Part shown: piece after piece, positions 1 through 6,355 of the stretch
Layout of the letters: each line of letters opens with the position of its first letter
How positions within the stretch are numbered: position 1 is the stretch's first letter
Source of the DNA: a virus
Reading direction: 5' to 3' (one strand)
DNA: 38,004 nucleotides
Virus record (IMG/VR): IMGVR_UViG_3300042402_002010
Location: 1 to 38,004 of that record
The notes under the pieces: generated by a model
The model's input: only the letters and a program-made list of their open reading frames with translations
Databases searched by the model: none
Told to the model about the DNA's origin: nothing
Program-made: the position numbers and the translations under genes

Positions 1-693
1 ATTACCACCCTCTTTCTCCACTTGGACAACACTATCTGGTTCACCTGTTGCTACAGCACTCATCCTATCAATCCAGTCGCCCGACTTTGTTGTAGAGAAT
101 AATACCGTTGGTTCACCATTAAGCATAACGCAAACATTGGTCATTCCAGCACCACAACTAACTCCGATACCAGTATAGTCATCGTTCTCTAATTCAGCAT
201 AACATAACGCCTCTGCTTCATTGATTGATTTTGCGCTATATCCACATTCTCCAAGAATAGTTTTAACAACATCCTCATGATATCCAACGTCAAAATCCTC
301 ATCTTCCTGATCAATCGGTTGTGCAGGAATACAAAATACTATCTTTTCTCCTGGTTCTGATGCTTGTCCAGCAACTTCTTTGAGAATAAATGCTAGGACT
401 CTTTTTGCATCTTTTTCCTTGGCAGATACTACGCCTTTAAACATTGGTCTTTTTGCGGTATCATTTCGTTCTATTGCTTTTTCAATAGCGTCTTTACCTA
501 AGATAATAAATGCCCCATCATTATCTTTGATAAAAACCTTTCCATTTAATCCTTTTTCTATCATCTTTGTAGCAACTGGTGTGGTTGGTTTAATAACGTA
601 AAAGGCGTCTCTAAAGTCTTTATACTCTATGTTTCCTTTTTTTGAATCTCTACTTAATACAATAAAGCTTGTACCTACGTCTAAACCTACCAT
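1..693 (-). CDS. Actin-like ATPase (ParM/MreB-like), N-terminal part, cut by window edge
   Basis: An open frame starts at the ATG at 693 and runs to base 1, giving 231 residues without a stop. The N-terminus reads MVGLDVGTSF, the phosphate-1 loop of the actin/Hsp70 ATPase fold. Residues near 120 (IVFCIPAQP) resemble the conserved strand of MreB/ParM proteins. NEAEALCYAEL near 160 fits the connect-1 helix. GIGVSCGAGMTNVCVM near 177 fits the phosphate-2 loop, followed by FSTTKSGDWID. Known relatives form ATP-driven filaments that move plasmids, shape cells or position phage DNA; which of these applies is not visible here. A small membrane protein gene lies just upstream in the same direction. 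An Hsp70-like or sugar-kinase-like fold is possible, but GDWID after phosphate-2 favours actin-like proteins. The C-terminal half lies outside the window. Confidence 0.75.
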   Translation of the reverse strand, partial: MVGLDVGTSFIVLSRDSKKGNIEYKDFRDAFYVIKPTTPVATKMIEKGLNGKVFIKDNDGAFIILGKDAIEKAIERNDTAKRPMFKGVVSAKEKDAKRVLAFILKEVAGQASEPGEKIVFCIPAQPIDQEDEDFDVGYHEDVVKTILGECGYSAKSINEAEALCYAELENDDYTGIGVSCGAGMTNVCVMLNGEPTVLFSTTKSGDWIDRMSAVATGEPDSVVQVEKEGGN

Positions 694-710
694 AATAATA
701 TCTCTCTTTC

Positions 711-1022
711 TTATTTTTTCATGTTCTTAAGCTTACTAACAGAAGAAGATATGTTTTCATCGGAGTCCTTGATTTCTCCTAGCGTTGCATACTTCTTTTC
801 CATGCCCTCTGTTGTTATGCTGGTCACAAATTTACTAGAATCTATTGAGATAGCCTGTTTAGTATCTTTATTAACAATAGATTGTAGCACCTTGCTTGGC
901 TGACTACCTATAGATACACCAGACATAGACCTTAATTGGCCTAAAATATAGCCTAATATAAGACAGACTATATGAGATATAACGAATAAAGAGAGTAGTA
1001 TTATATGAGCATATTCATTCAT
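711..1022 (-). CDS. Small single-pass membrane protein
   Basis: A 103-residue protein of unknown family. Residues about 5-28 are a strong hydrophobic segment containing GYILG, followed by a polar tail rich in Ser, Lys and Asp. This suggests a bitopic protein with a soluble C-terminal domain of about 70 residues. The ATG at 1022 overlaps the end of the thioredoxin gene by 8 nt, so the two are probably translationally coupled. The actin-like ATPase gene begins 17 nt downstream. A membrane anchor for that filament protein is possible, but only the gene order suggests it. Confidence 0.7.
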   Translation of the reverse strand: MNEYAHIILLSLFVISHIVCLILGYILGQLRSMSGVSIGSQPSKVLQSIVNKDTKQAISIDSSKFVTSITTEGMEKKYATLGEIKDSDENISSSVSKLKNMKK

Positions 1023-1389
1023 TAGTATACCATTTGTGGAAGTCTTTGAAAGACATATACCCTTTTCGTCTTTTAATTTCTAAATTTTCTCTATATATTA
1101 TAGAGTCGGGTATCATCTTGACCATATACTCTTTAACTAAGTCTGGTCGTTTATCAAAGTCCACAAAACATATTATACTATTAAACTTATCAACATTTTC
1201 ACGAATATCTCTTTTTAGCAGATTACACGATGGGCACCAACCCGCACCAAATACTATCAAAATATCTTGTTTAGTTTCTTGCGATAAGATAAAAGCGTCT
1301 TCTAAATTATCTACAAAAACAGACTGAGCCACAGAAATTGACTGACTACTCAACATTAATAGACAAAAAGCATGGAGTATCCTAGACAT
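1015..1389 (-). CDS. Exported thioredoxin-fold protein
   Basis: A 124-residue protein with a hydrophobic N-terminal signal (about residues 4-21, ending SVAQS) and a thioredoxin active site, GAGWCPSCNLLKRD, with cysteines at 52 and 55. The mature domain of about 100 residues fits a single thioredoxin fold, and the later IPDS segment matches the cis-proline region. Expected role: thiol-disulfide exchange outside the cytoplasm or at the membrane. The start overlaps the RuvB-like gene by 8 nt (ATGTCTAG), and its own end overlaps the next gene by 8 nt. The partner is unknown. An exported rather than cytoplasmic thioredoxin is unusual for a phage. Confidence 0.82.
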   Translation of the reverse strand: MSRILHAFCLLMLSSQSISVAQSVFVDNLEDAFILSQETKQDILIVFGAGWCPSCNLLKRDIRENVDKFNSIICFVDFDKRPDLVKEYMVKMIPDSIIYRENLEIKRRKGYMSFKDFHKWYTNE

Positions 1390-2275
1390 CTCCTATTACT
1401 CTTCCCTTTTGAGTTCTGGTAACATAACCCATTCTAACAAGATATGGCTCTATGCTATTCTCAATAGTTTCCATTGCTATTCCAGTTAATGAGGATATGC
1501 TCTTGAGTCCAAGAGGATTCATTCGGTTTTTCTTTAAGACCTCAAGATACATTCTATCATAAATATCAAGACCCTTATTGTCAATTCCTTGATTATCAAA
1601 TATTTCATCAATACTTGGGGTTCTATCTTTATGGTAAGAGGTAAAGCTCTTATACCATTGAAGTCGTGCATTAAGAATTCTTGGAGTCCCCTTACTTCTT
1701 GCTGCAATCTCTTTAAGGTCATTTTCAGGAATTGTTAGTCCGATCTTTTCAGCATTCAACCTTGCTACTTTAGCTAAATCATCTACAGAATAGAACGAAA
1801 GATGTTCCTTGATTGTGAATCTATCGTAAAAAGGTTGGCTTAAGCTTCCTCCGCTAGTAGTTGCTCCCACAACCGTAAACATCGGAAGATCAATAACTTC
1901 AGGCTTTTCTTCAACTACTGTACTTAAAACAAAATCCTCCATAACAGGATAAAGAAATTCTTCCACTATCTTTGGAAGTCTGTGAATTTCGTCGATAAAC
2001 AAAACAGAACGAGGAGCTATACCCATCAAATATGGGAGTAGATTTTTAATACTGCGTACATTAGCCCCATTGACCACATACAGGTTTTCCCCCATCTCAT
2101 TAGCTATGGCACTCGCTATAGTGGTCTTTCCAAGTCCCGGTGGGCCATCTATTAAAGTATGAGGCATCACGCTGGCTGAGTTTTTACAGCCTGACACAAT
2201 GATGTTCAAACGCTCTACAACAGAGGCTTGTCCAATGATATCGTCAAATCGAGAAGGTCTAGAAGCATTAGCCAT
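1382..2275 (-). CDS. ruvB-like: RuvB-like Holliday junction branch-migration helicase
   Basis: A 297-residue AAA+ ATPase resembling bacterial RuvB along its whole length. It opens with RPSRFDDIIGQ. The Walker A motif GPPGLGKTT is at about 44-52, Walker B VLFIDEIHRL at 91-100, and sensor 1 GATT at about 138. DRF carries the likely arginine finger near 152, and GTPRI matches sensor 2. The last 75 residues match the RuvB winged-helix domain, ending in EPYLVRMGY and TRTQKGRV. RuvB rings normally pump DNA through a RuvA-bound four-way junction. No RuvA or RuvC is seen here; an endonuclease VII-like resolvase is at 20783-21127. The start at 2275 is chosen because GGAGAAAATT precedes its ATG; a longer TTG start would consume that site. 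It is slightly shorter than bacterial RuvB (about 335). Confidence 0.92.
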   Translation of the reverse strand: MANASRPSRFDDIIGQASVVERLNIIVSGCKNSASVMPHTLIDGPPGLGKTTIASAIANEMGENLYVVNGANVRSIKNLLPYLMGIAPRSVLFIDEIHRLPKIVEEFLYPVMEDFVLSTVVEEKPEVIDLPMFTVVGATTSGGSLSQPFYDRFTIKEHLSFYSVDDLAKVARLNAEKIGLTIPENDLKEIAARSKGTPRILNARLQWYKSFTSYHKDRTPSIDEIFDNQGIDNKGLDIYDRMYLEVLKKNRMNPLGLKSISSLTGIAMETIENSIEPYLVRMGYVTRTQKGRVIGDV

Positions 2276-2320
2276 AATTTTCTCCAAAAAAAATAAATTC
2301 CAAAATTAGTAACAAATAAT

Positions 2321-2743
2321 TTAGTCGGTTTCTCTATTCTCTGTTTCGTCTTTAATCCAGAACACAAAATCATTACTATCAGCATCATATGCTGTTTCGA
2401 GAAGTCCCCTATTTACTAAATGATTAAGCATATTACTGATCATTCTGCTGTTGAAAGACTCTATCATCTCCATATATTTTGTATTGCTTATAATATTTCT
2501 GATTCTTTTGGTTTTCCTGTTGTGTTCTTGTTTGATGAAGTCTTTTGCTATGATCATACATTCTTCTTGGGATAAAGAATCATTAAGCTCATCGACTTCA
2601 TTCTTAGGCAGGTCTGCTAACAGAAAAGAGAGATCATCTAATTCTGTTTCATTCGTTTTGCCAAAGCTATTGAACACAAGGACTCTTGTTGATTCTATAA
2701 ATTTACTAACATCATCAACTATAAACCACTCTGATTTACTCAC
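2321..2743 (-). CDS. Conserved protein of unknown function, paralogue of 22538-22906
   Basis: A 140-residue acidic protein that begins with GTG at 2743, overlapping the preceding TAG by one base. The C-terminal 35 residues (NHLVNRGLLETAYDADSND then FVFWIKDE) closely parallel those of the gene at 22538-22906 (KGFVECAWDNDSNEMVFWLANKD). This points to a shared winged-helix-like or small alpha/beta domain. The N-terminal halves differ. No catalytic motif is recognised. Confidence 0.7.
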   Translation of the reverse strand: MSKSEWFIVDDVSKFIESTRVLVFNSFGKTNETELDDLSFLLADLPKNEVDELNDSLSQEECMIIAKDFIKQEHNRKTKRIRNIISNTKYMEMIESFNSRMISNMLNHLVNRGLLETAYDADSNDFVFWIKDETENRETD

Positions 2744-2994
2744 TATTGTTTCCTTACTTTAGACTGACAACAATTATGCTTATTAACCATTGTTCTTTCA
2801 AATCCAAGTTCAGCCATTATTGGCATCTTATGAAAAGTAATAACAAACCTAACATTACCGTCATCATCGTACATCTTATTCCATTCTACTCTTTGGGCTT
2901 TGCTCATATTCTGAGCTAAGTCATACGCAACAAATGGAGTCTCCGTACATGACGACCATGCCATGCCAAAGTATAGCATAAATGCGGGGATCAT
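2743..2994 (-). CDS. Small protein with hydrophobic N-terminus, unknown
   Basis: 83 residues. The first 15 (MIPAFMLYFGMAWSSC) are hydrophobic and end in a cysteine, so a short signal or lipoprotein-like start is conceivable, but there is no positive charge before it. The rest is mixed polar, with a terminal HNCCQSKVRKQ. The start overlaps the upstream gene by ATGA and its stop overlaps the next GTG, so it belongs to a coupled run of small genes. Function unknown. Confidence 0.6.
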   Translation of the reverse strand: MIPAFMLYFGMAWSSCTETPFVAYDLAQNMSKAQRVEWNKMYDDDGNVRFVITFHKMPIMAELGFERTMVNKHNCCQSKVRKQ

Positions 2995-3215
2995 ACAACC
3001 TCTTCCTTATTAAGAATTTTTGTCCAATGCAGTATAACAGAGTATTTTGGTTTGTATTCTATCAATTCATCTCCTTCGCCAGAAATTTCGATAATAGAGT
3101 CTGCACACTCATTATAATCATTGGCAGCATCAGATATACCTTCTATAGCTTCTGACCTTGATTCATATCTTATAGAATAACCTGAATGAAAATTGACTAC
3201 ATAATGACTATTCAT
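2991..3215 (-). CDS. Small hypothetical protein
   Basis: 74 residues, unrecognised, with an acidic middle and likely alpha/beta content (YSIRYESRSEAIEGI and YSVILHWTKIL). The ATG at 3215 follows the previous stop by 4 nt, and its TGA overlaps the next ATG by 4 nt. The coupling supports a real gene. Confidence 0.6.
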   Translation of the reverse strand: MNSHYVVNFHSGYSIRYESRSEAIEGISDAANDYNECADSIIEISGEGDELIEYKPKYSVILHWTKILNKEEVV

Positions 3216-3219
3216 TGTA

Positions 3220-3627
3220 TTAGTTCAATATATCGAACATTCCTTTATAGTAATTTGGTTGTTGTAGAAAATGAACTGCATTTGATATTAAATGATTTTT
3301 GTAGTAACTATGCAACTTATTATGAACAAAATATTGTGTCTTATAGATCGGTTCTTTGTAATGATTGTTCCCCAAATACAGGGAGTTTTTGAAGTTCCCT
3401 GATTTGGAGAAGTAATCATTCACAGGTAACGAACCTTTCGGAAAGCTCGGACCAATATACCATACATTTGAAGGATATTCAACTATTTCATTTAGAGCAT
3501 CGTATAGCATTTTTCCCCAAGTATCCCAGGCAGAGGAATCAAACTTGAAGTAGTGTTTATAATGGCTCTCTAAATTGTCCTGACTATCATCATAGTCATC
3601 GTCGTAGTTGTCATCTTCTTGGTGCAT
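3220..3627 (-). CDS. Hypothetical protein with acidic N-terminus
   Basis: 135 residues. The first 20 are an Asp/Glu-rich run (DDNYDDDYDDSQD). The rest is aromatic and His/Asn-rich (HYKHYFKFDSS, FPKGSLPVNDYF). No family is recognised. It sits 3 nt after the primase gene stop and is probably co-transcribed with it. Confidence 0.6.
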   Translation of the reverse strand: MHQEDDNYDDDYDDSQDNLESHYKHYFKFDSSAWDTWGKMLYDALNEIVEYPSNVWYIGPSFPKGSLPVNDYFSKSGNFKNSLYLGNNHYKEPIYKTQYFVHNKLHSYYKNHLISNAVHFLQQPNYYKGMFDILN

Positions 3628-3630
3628 AGT

Positions 3631-4761
3631 TTATCCGATACAAAATTTGTCACTGATCTTAGACGCTAGTTCTTTAGCAGCATTGGATAGGAACCTGTTG
3701 TTGCTAAAGTAGAGCGGCGTTGAGACTTGATTAAGGAACTCCACAACCGTTTTTAAAAGCTTGGTCTGCTGACCGTCCAGACTCATATCCTCGTCAGAGA
3801 GAGCATCCTGTGAGTCCGCAGGCCCATCCCCATCAACAGGATGCACGGGTACTGGATCACCATAAGCCTTTTGGAAAACTCCACCACTAGCATAGCCATA
3901 AACAGGCTTGATATTATCTGTGCTGTTTGTATATGTATCAAGACTCAAAGACTTCATCTGATTTGCAATAGTTGCAGCAACATTAACTGGTACTGGAACC
4001 CCAGTAACGTCAGACTTCTTATAAGCCTTAGCATATTCCTTAAACCATTCGTCGCTAGTCTTATTAGCAACAAGGTTCACAACAGCAGAAACACCGTCAA
4101 GAGCCTGCTTAAGCTGTTCAATATTTATCGGATTACCAGTTGATCCTGACAGAATACTAGTAAAGTAAGGTTGCTTACCCTCCCAACCTTTTCTCCACCA
4201 TGTATAAGGAATACGATAAATCTGATTAACCTTTATAGCTCTGGCATCTCCACCAAAATGATTTACCAGTTTCTTTTGAATACCACTCCAATAAGTCTTA
4301 TGAGGACTATTAGTATTTGGGTTTAGAATCCAATAGCACTGATAGCCATTGCGAGTATCAACAACCCAGCTTGGCTTTACTGGAAAGTTATTGATCTGAT
4401 TCAAGAACTCCTTCTTCTTTTGCATGACAATACTGGGCTTAAAATAACGGCCTTGATCATCTCGACCAGCATCCATGTCAACAAAACAAGCACGAATTCT
4501 ACTAATAGCATATTGCTTACGTCCACCATTAACATAGAAGTAAGCATCAGCACCTTGACTATCGTTTGCAATAGCAACGGTGGTAAGATGATCCGTATGA
4601 TTCATGCTACTAATTTTCTTGCGAGGATCACCATTATAACAAAAAATATGCTGACCACCAAAAGAATTAAGAAACTTATTTCTCAATGCTATCTGAACAT
4701 CTGTTCCGATAGCACTATGAGTCTTATCGAACGGATTAAAAGCCAAAGTATCGCTAAACAT
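3631..4761 (-). CDS. Archaeo-eukaryotic primase (RepB/PrimPol-like) protein
   Basis: 376 residues from the ATG at 4761, which is preceded by GGAAAAGGAAAAC. A longer TTG start at 4836 exists but has no ribosome site and would enter the RNA gene upstream. FVDMDAG fits the metal-binding acidic motif of AEP primases. WVVDTRNGYQCYWIL fits the second motif (usually SGxGxHxYW). GGDARAIKVNQIYRIPYTW matches the motif with an acidic residue before RxPGT. These proteins synthesise primers or initiate replication. The C-terminal 150 residues are low in motifs and may bind a partner. The histidine usual in motif II appears as Gln/Cys, so activity is not certain. Confidence 0.7.
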   Translation of the reverse strand: MFSDTLAFNPFDKTHSAIGTDVQIALRNKFLNSFGGQHIFCYNGDPRKKISSMNHTDHLTTVAIANDSQGADAYFYVNGGRKQYAISRIRACFVDMDAGRDDQGRYFKPSIVMQKKKEFLNQINNFPVKPSWVVDTRNGYQCYWILNPNTNSPHKTYWSGIQKKLVNHFGGDARAIKVNQIYRIPYTWWRKGWEGKQPYFTSILSGSTGNPINIEQLKQALDGVSAVVNLVANKTSDEWFKEYAKAYKKSDVTGVPVPVNVAATIANQMKSLSLDTYTNSTDNIKPVYGYASGGVFQKAYGDPVPVHPVDGDGPADSQDALSDEDMSLDGQQTKLLKTVVEFLNQVSTPLYFSNNRFLSNAAKELASKISDKFCIG

Positions 4762-4838
4762 TTGTTTTCCTTTTCCACTTCTACCTACAGTTTTGATATT
4801 GGGACAGTAAACATTACCATCAAAAGCAATATCCAAAA

Positions 4839-4918
4839 AGATGGTAGAGGAATCGAACCTCTATTGTATGATAGTAAAAACTATATAGGTACTATCTTAC
4901 AAGTTCCAAACACCACCT
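4839..4918 (-). ncRNA. tRNA-like cloverleaf RNA, possibly a degenerate tRNA
   Basis: The transcript can fold into a 7-bp acceptor-like stem (AGGTGGT with ACCATCT, one G-U pair) and a perfect T arm (AGAGG, loop TTCGATT, CCTCT) placed exactly before the 3' acceptor strand. Between them is a 7-bp stem GATAGTA/TACTATC with a 13-nt loop (CCTATATAGTTTT) in place of a normal anticodon arm, and only a weak D arm. No standard 7-nt anticodon loop is found, so no amino acid is assigned. It lies between rIIB and the primase gene. It could be a decayed tRNA, a tRNA-like small RNA, or a tRNA that folds in a way not resolved here. Confidence 0.45.
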
Positions 4919-4925
4919 TGACTAT

Positions 4926-5807
4926 TTACCTATAAAAACCGTTGTTGTCTACATCTTCTTCATCACTATCAAAATCGTCCTCATCTTCATCCTCATCATC
5001 AAACTGATCCCAATAGCTTTCATCGTAATCATTCAGATAATCATCCTCATCGTCCTCGTAATCATCCTGACTAAAATCAGCCTTGTAAAGAGGCTTAAGA
5101 AGTTCACCTTCATACTCAGCCACCACTTCATAGCGACAAGTACGGAGCTTTTCATAGTTGCAATCACTAGGAACGCTCACAACATCCTTGGGATTAATCT
5201 TGACGATTACGATACGGTCGCCAGCCTCCAGACTACCATAACCAGCGACATAATTCAATGCCCCAGCATGAAGTCCATTAGAACAACCACGACCACGATC
5301 ATCGTCAACCTTAGATCGCGTCATCTCACAGACCTTACCAACCCTGTTGTCAAAAACTCCACGGTACTTATCCTTAAAGTCTGAACGAACAGCCTTATAG
5401 GCAAGGAAGAAACCATCCTCGGTAATCGGGAGATGCTCATGCTCCAAGAAATCATACAATTCCTTCTGACTCTGCATACTTGGATTTTCCATGAGATTAT
5501 TCAGGAAATTAACGAGGGGCTGGAAAGGTAGTCCCTTGCTCATAAACTCTAGAATTCTCTTGCTAATACTACCATGAACTTCCTCACCCTCATAGAGAAC
5601 CTGTCCATTCTTAATCTCCACAAGACCGTCACTAAAAGAAGCAACAGCCTTTTGAACATCAACAACTTCCAAAAGTTCCTCTGCCGTAGCAGTAGGAAGT
5701 CTTTCCAGAATCAACTTATAGTTGATATGATCTGGCAAAATTTGATAACTTTGATTATTCAACACCAGAGTTAGATTCCCGTCAACGAACATAAATGGAA
5801 CAGCCAT
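4926..5807 (-). CDS. rIIB: rIIB-like protein
   Basis: 293 residues, close to T4 rIIB (312). The core FFLAYKAVRSDFKDKYRGVFDN, VGKVCEMTRSKVDDD and CSNGLHAGALNYVAGYG is the signature of phage rIIB-like proteins. The C-terminal 50 residues are strongly acidic (runs of DDEDD). T4 rIIA and rIIB act together at the inner membrane and exclude or resist lambda Rex; the wider role is unsettled. The gene has its own promoter at 5851-5878 and an SD (AGGAGATG) before the ATG. It is separated from rIIA by an HNH gene. Confidence 0.85.
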   Translation of the reverse strand: MAVPFMFVDGNLTLVLNNQSYQILPDHINYKLILERLPTATAEELLEVVDVQKAVASFSDGLVEIKNGQVLYEGEEVHGSISKRILEFMSKGLPFQPLVNFLNNLMENPSMQSQKELYDFLEHEHLPITEDGFFLAYKAVRSDFKDKYRGVFDNRVGKVCEMTRSKVDDDRGRGCSNGLHAGALNYVAGYGSLEAGDRIVIVKINPKDVVSVPSDCNYEKLRTCRYEVVAEYEGELLKPLYKADFSQDDYEDDEDDYLNDYDESYWDQFDDEDEDEDDFDSDEEDVDNNGFYR

Positions 5808-5850
5808 AATTTACATCTCCTATTGTTATTAGTTACCTGTGAGTTCTTCT

Positions 5851-5878
5851 ATTTTACTACAATCGGTCAGTCTGTCAA
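5851..5878 (-). promoter_or_regulatory. sigma70-type promoter for rIIB
   Basis: -35 TTGACA, 16-nt spacer, -10 TAAAAT. The spacer contains CCGAT. The upstream HNH gene ends inside the spacer, so the promoter is partly coding. Confidence 0.75.
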
Positions 5879-6346
5879 GAGGTCTTTAAGAAAAATCGTA
5901 CTTTCGTGTATCGTCCCATCCCAATGGAATTTTGCGTGTTCTTTTTGTGATGGGAAAATCCACAAATTTTTTGGATCATTATCTGTCTTAATTCCATTAA
6001 CATGATGAACTACTTCAGATTTTGAAAGTTTTCTATTTAATAGATTTTCTGCTACTATTCTATGTCTTAGTTTTCTTTCTCCATTAATTGTTATACGATT
6101 ATGTCCTGATTTAGTTAAACCGTGTTTAAAGCTTGGATGTAATTTGCCAGTTTTTTCATAATTTCTACCTTTTGATCCTGACTGACAATCACTATAGTTT
6201 CTTATTAAGATTCCATACTTATTTAAGTTATTCCAAATTGCAGTATTGGAACAACCTTTTATTTTAGCTATCTCATATGTAGATAAAGATTTCTCTATAT
6301 ATAGATCGTATAGTTCTTCATATGATAGCTTATAATTTTTAGGCAT
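5867..6346 (-). CDS. HNH homing-type endonuclease between rIIA and rIIB
   Basis: 159 residues. The N-terminal 50 residues look like a DNA-binding helix-turn-helix (LYIEKSLSTYEIAKIKGCSN). The C-terminal part has HPSFKHG, HRIVAE, VVHHVNGIKTDNDPKNL and a final asparagine/histidine segment (QKEHAKFH) typical of phage HNH_3-type nucleases. Such free-standing nucleases spread into neighbouring genes by homing. It sits between the rIIA stop and the rIIB promoter, with SD TAGGAGTG before the ATG, and its last codons overlap the -35 box of rIIB. It is probably an insertion, since rIIA and rIIB are adjacent in T4. Confidence 0.88.
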   Translation of the reverse strand: MPKNYKLSYEELYDLYIEKSLSTYEIAKIKGCSNTAIWNNLNKYGILIRNYSDCQSGSKGRNYEKTGKLHPSFKHGLTKSGHNRITINGERKLRHRIVAENLLNRKLSKSEVVHHVNGIKTDNDPKNLWIFPSQKEHAKFHWDGTIHESTIFLKDLLTD

Positions 6347-6355
6347 AGTACACTC

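Noticed and set aside
1534-1722. Second minus-strand frame inside the RuvB-like gene
   Set aside because: Out-of-frame shadow of RuvB; no start signal.
1382-2287. TTG start for RuvB-like protein
   Set aside because: It would use the SD itself as coding; the ATG at 2275 follows GGAGAAAATT.
3631-4836. TTG start for the primase
   Set aside because: No ribosome site, and it would begin at the 3' end of the RNA candidate.
4420-4935. Plus-strand open frame over the primase and RNA region
   Set aside because: It is antisense to the primase gene and the RNA candidate and shows no family features.
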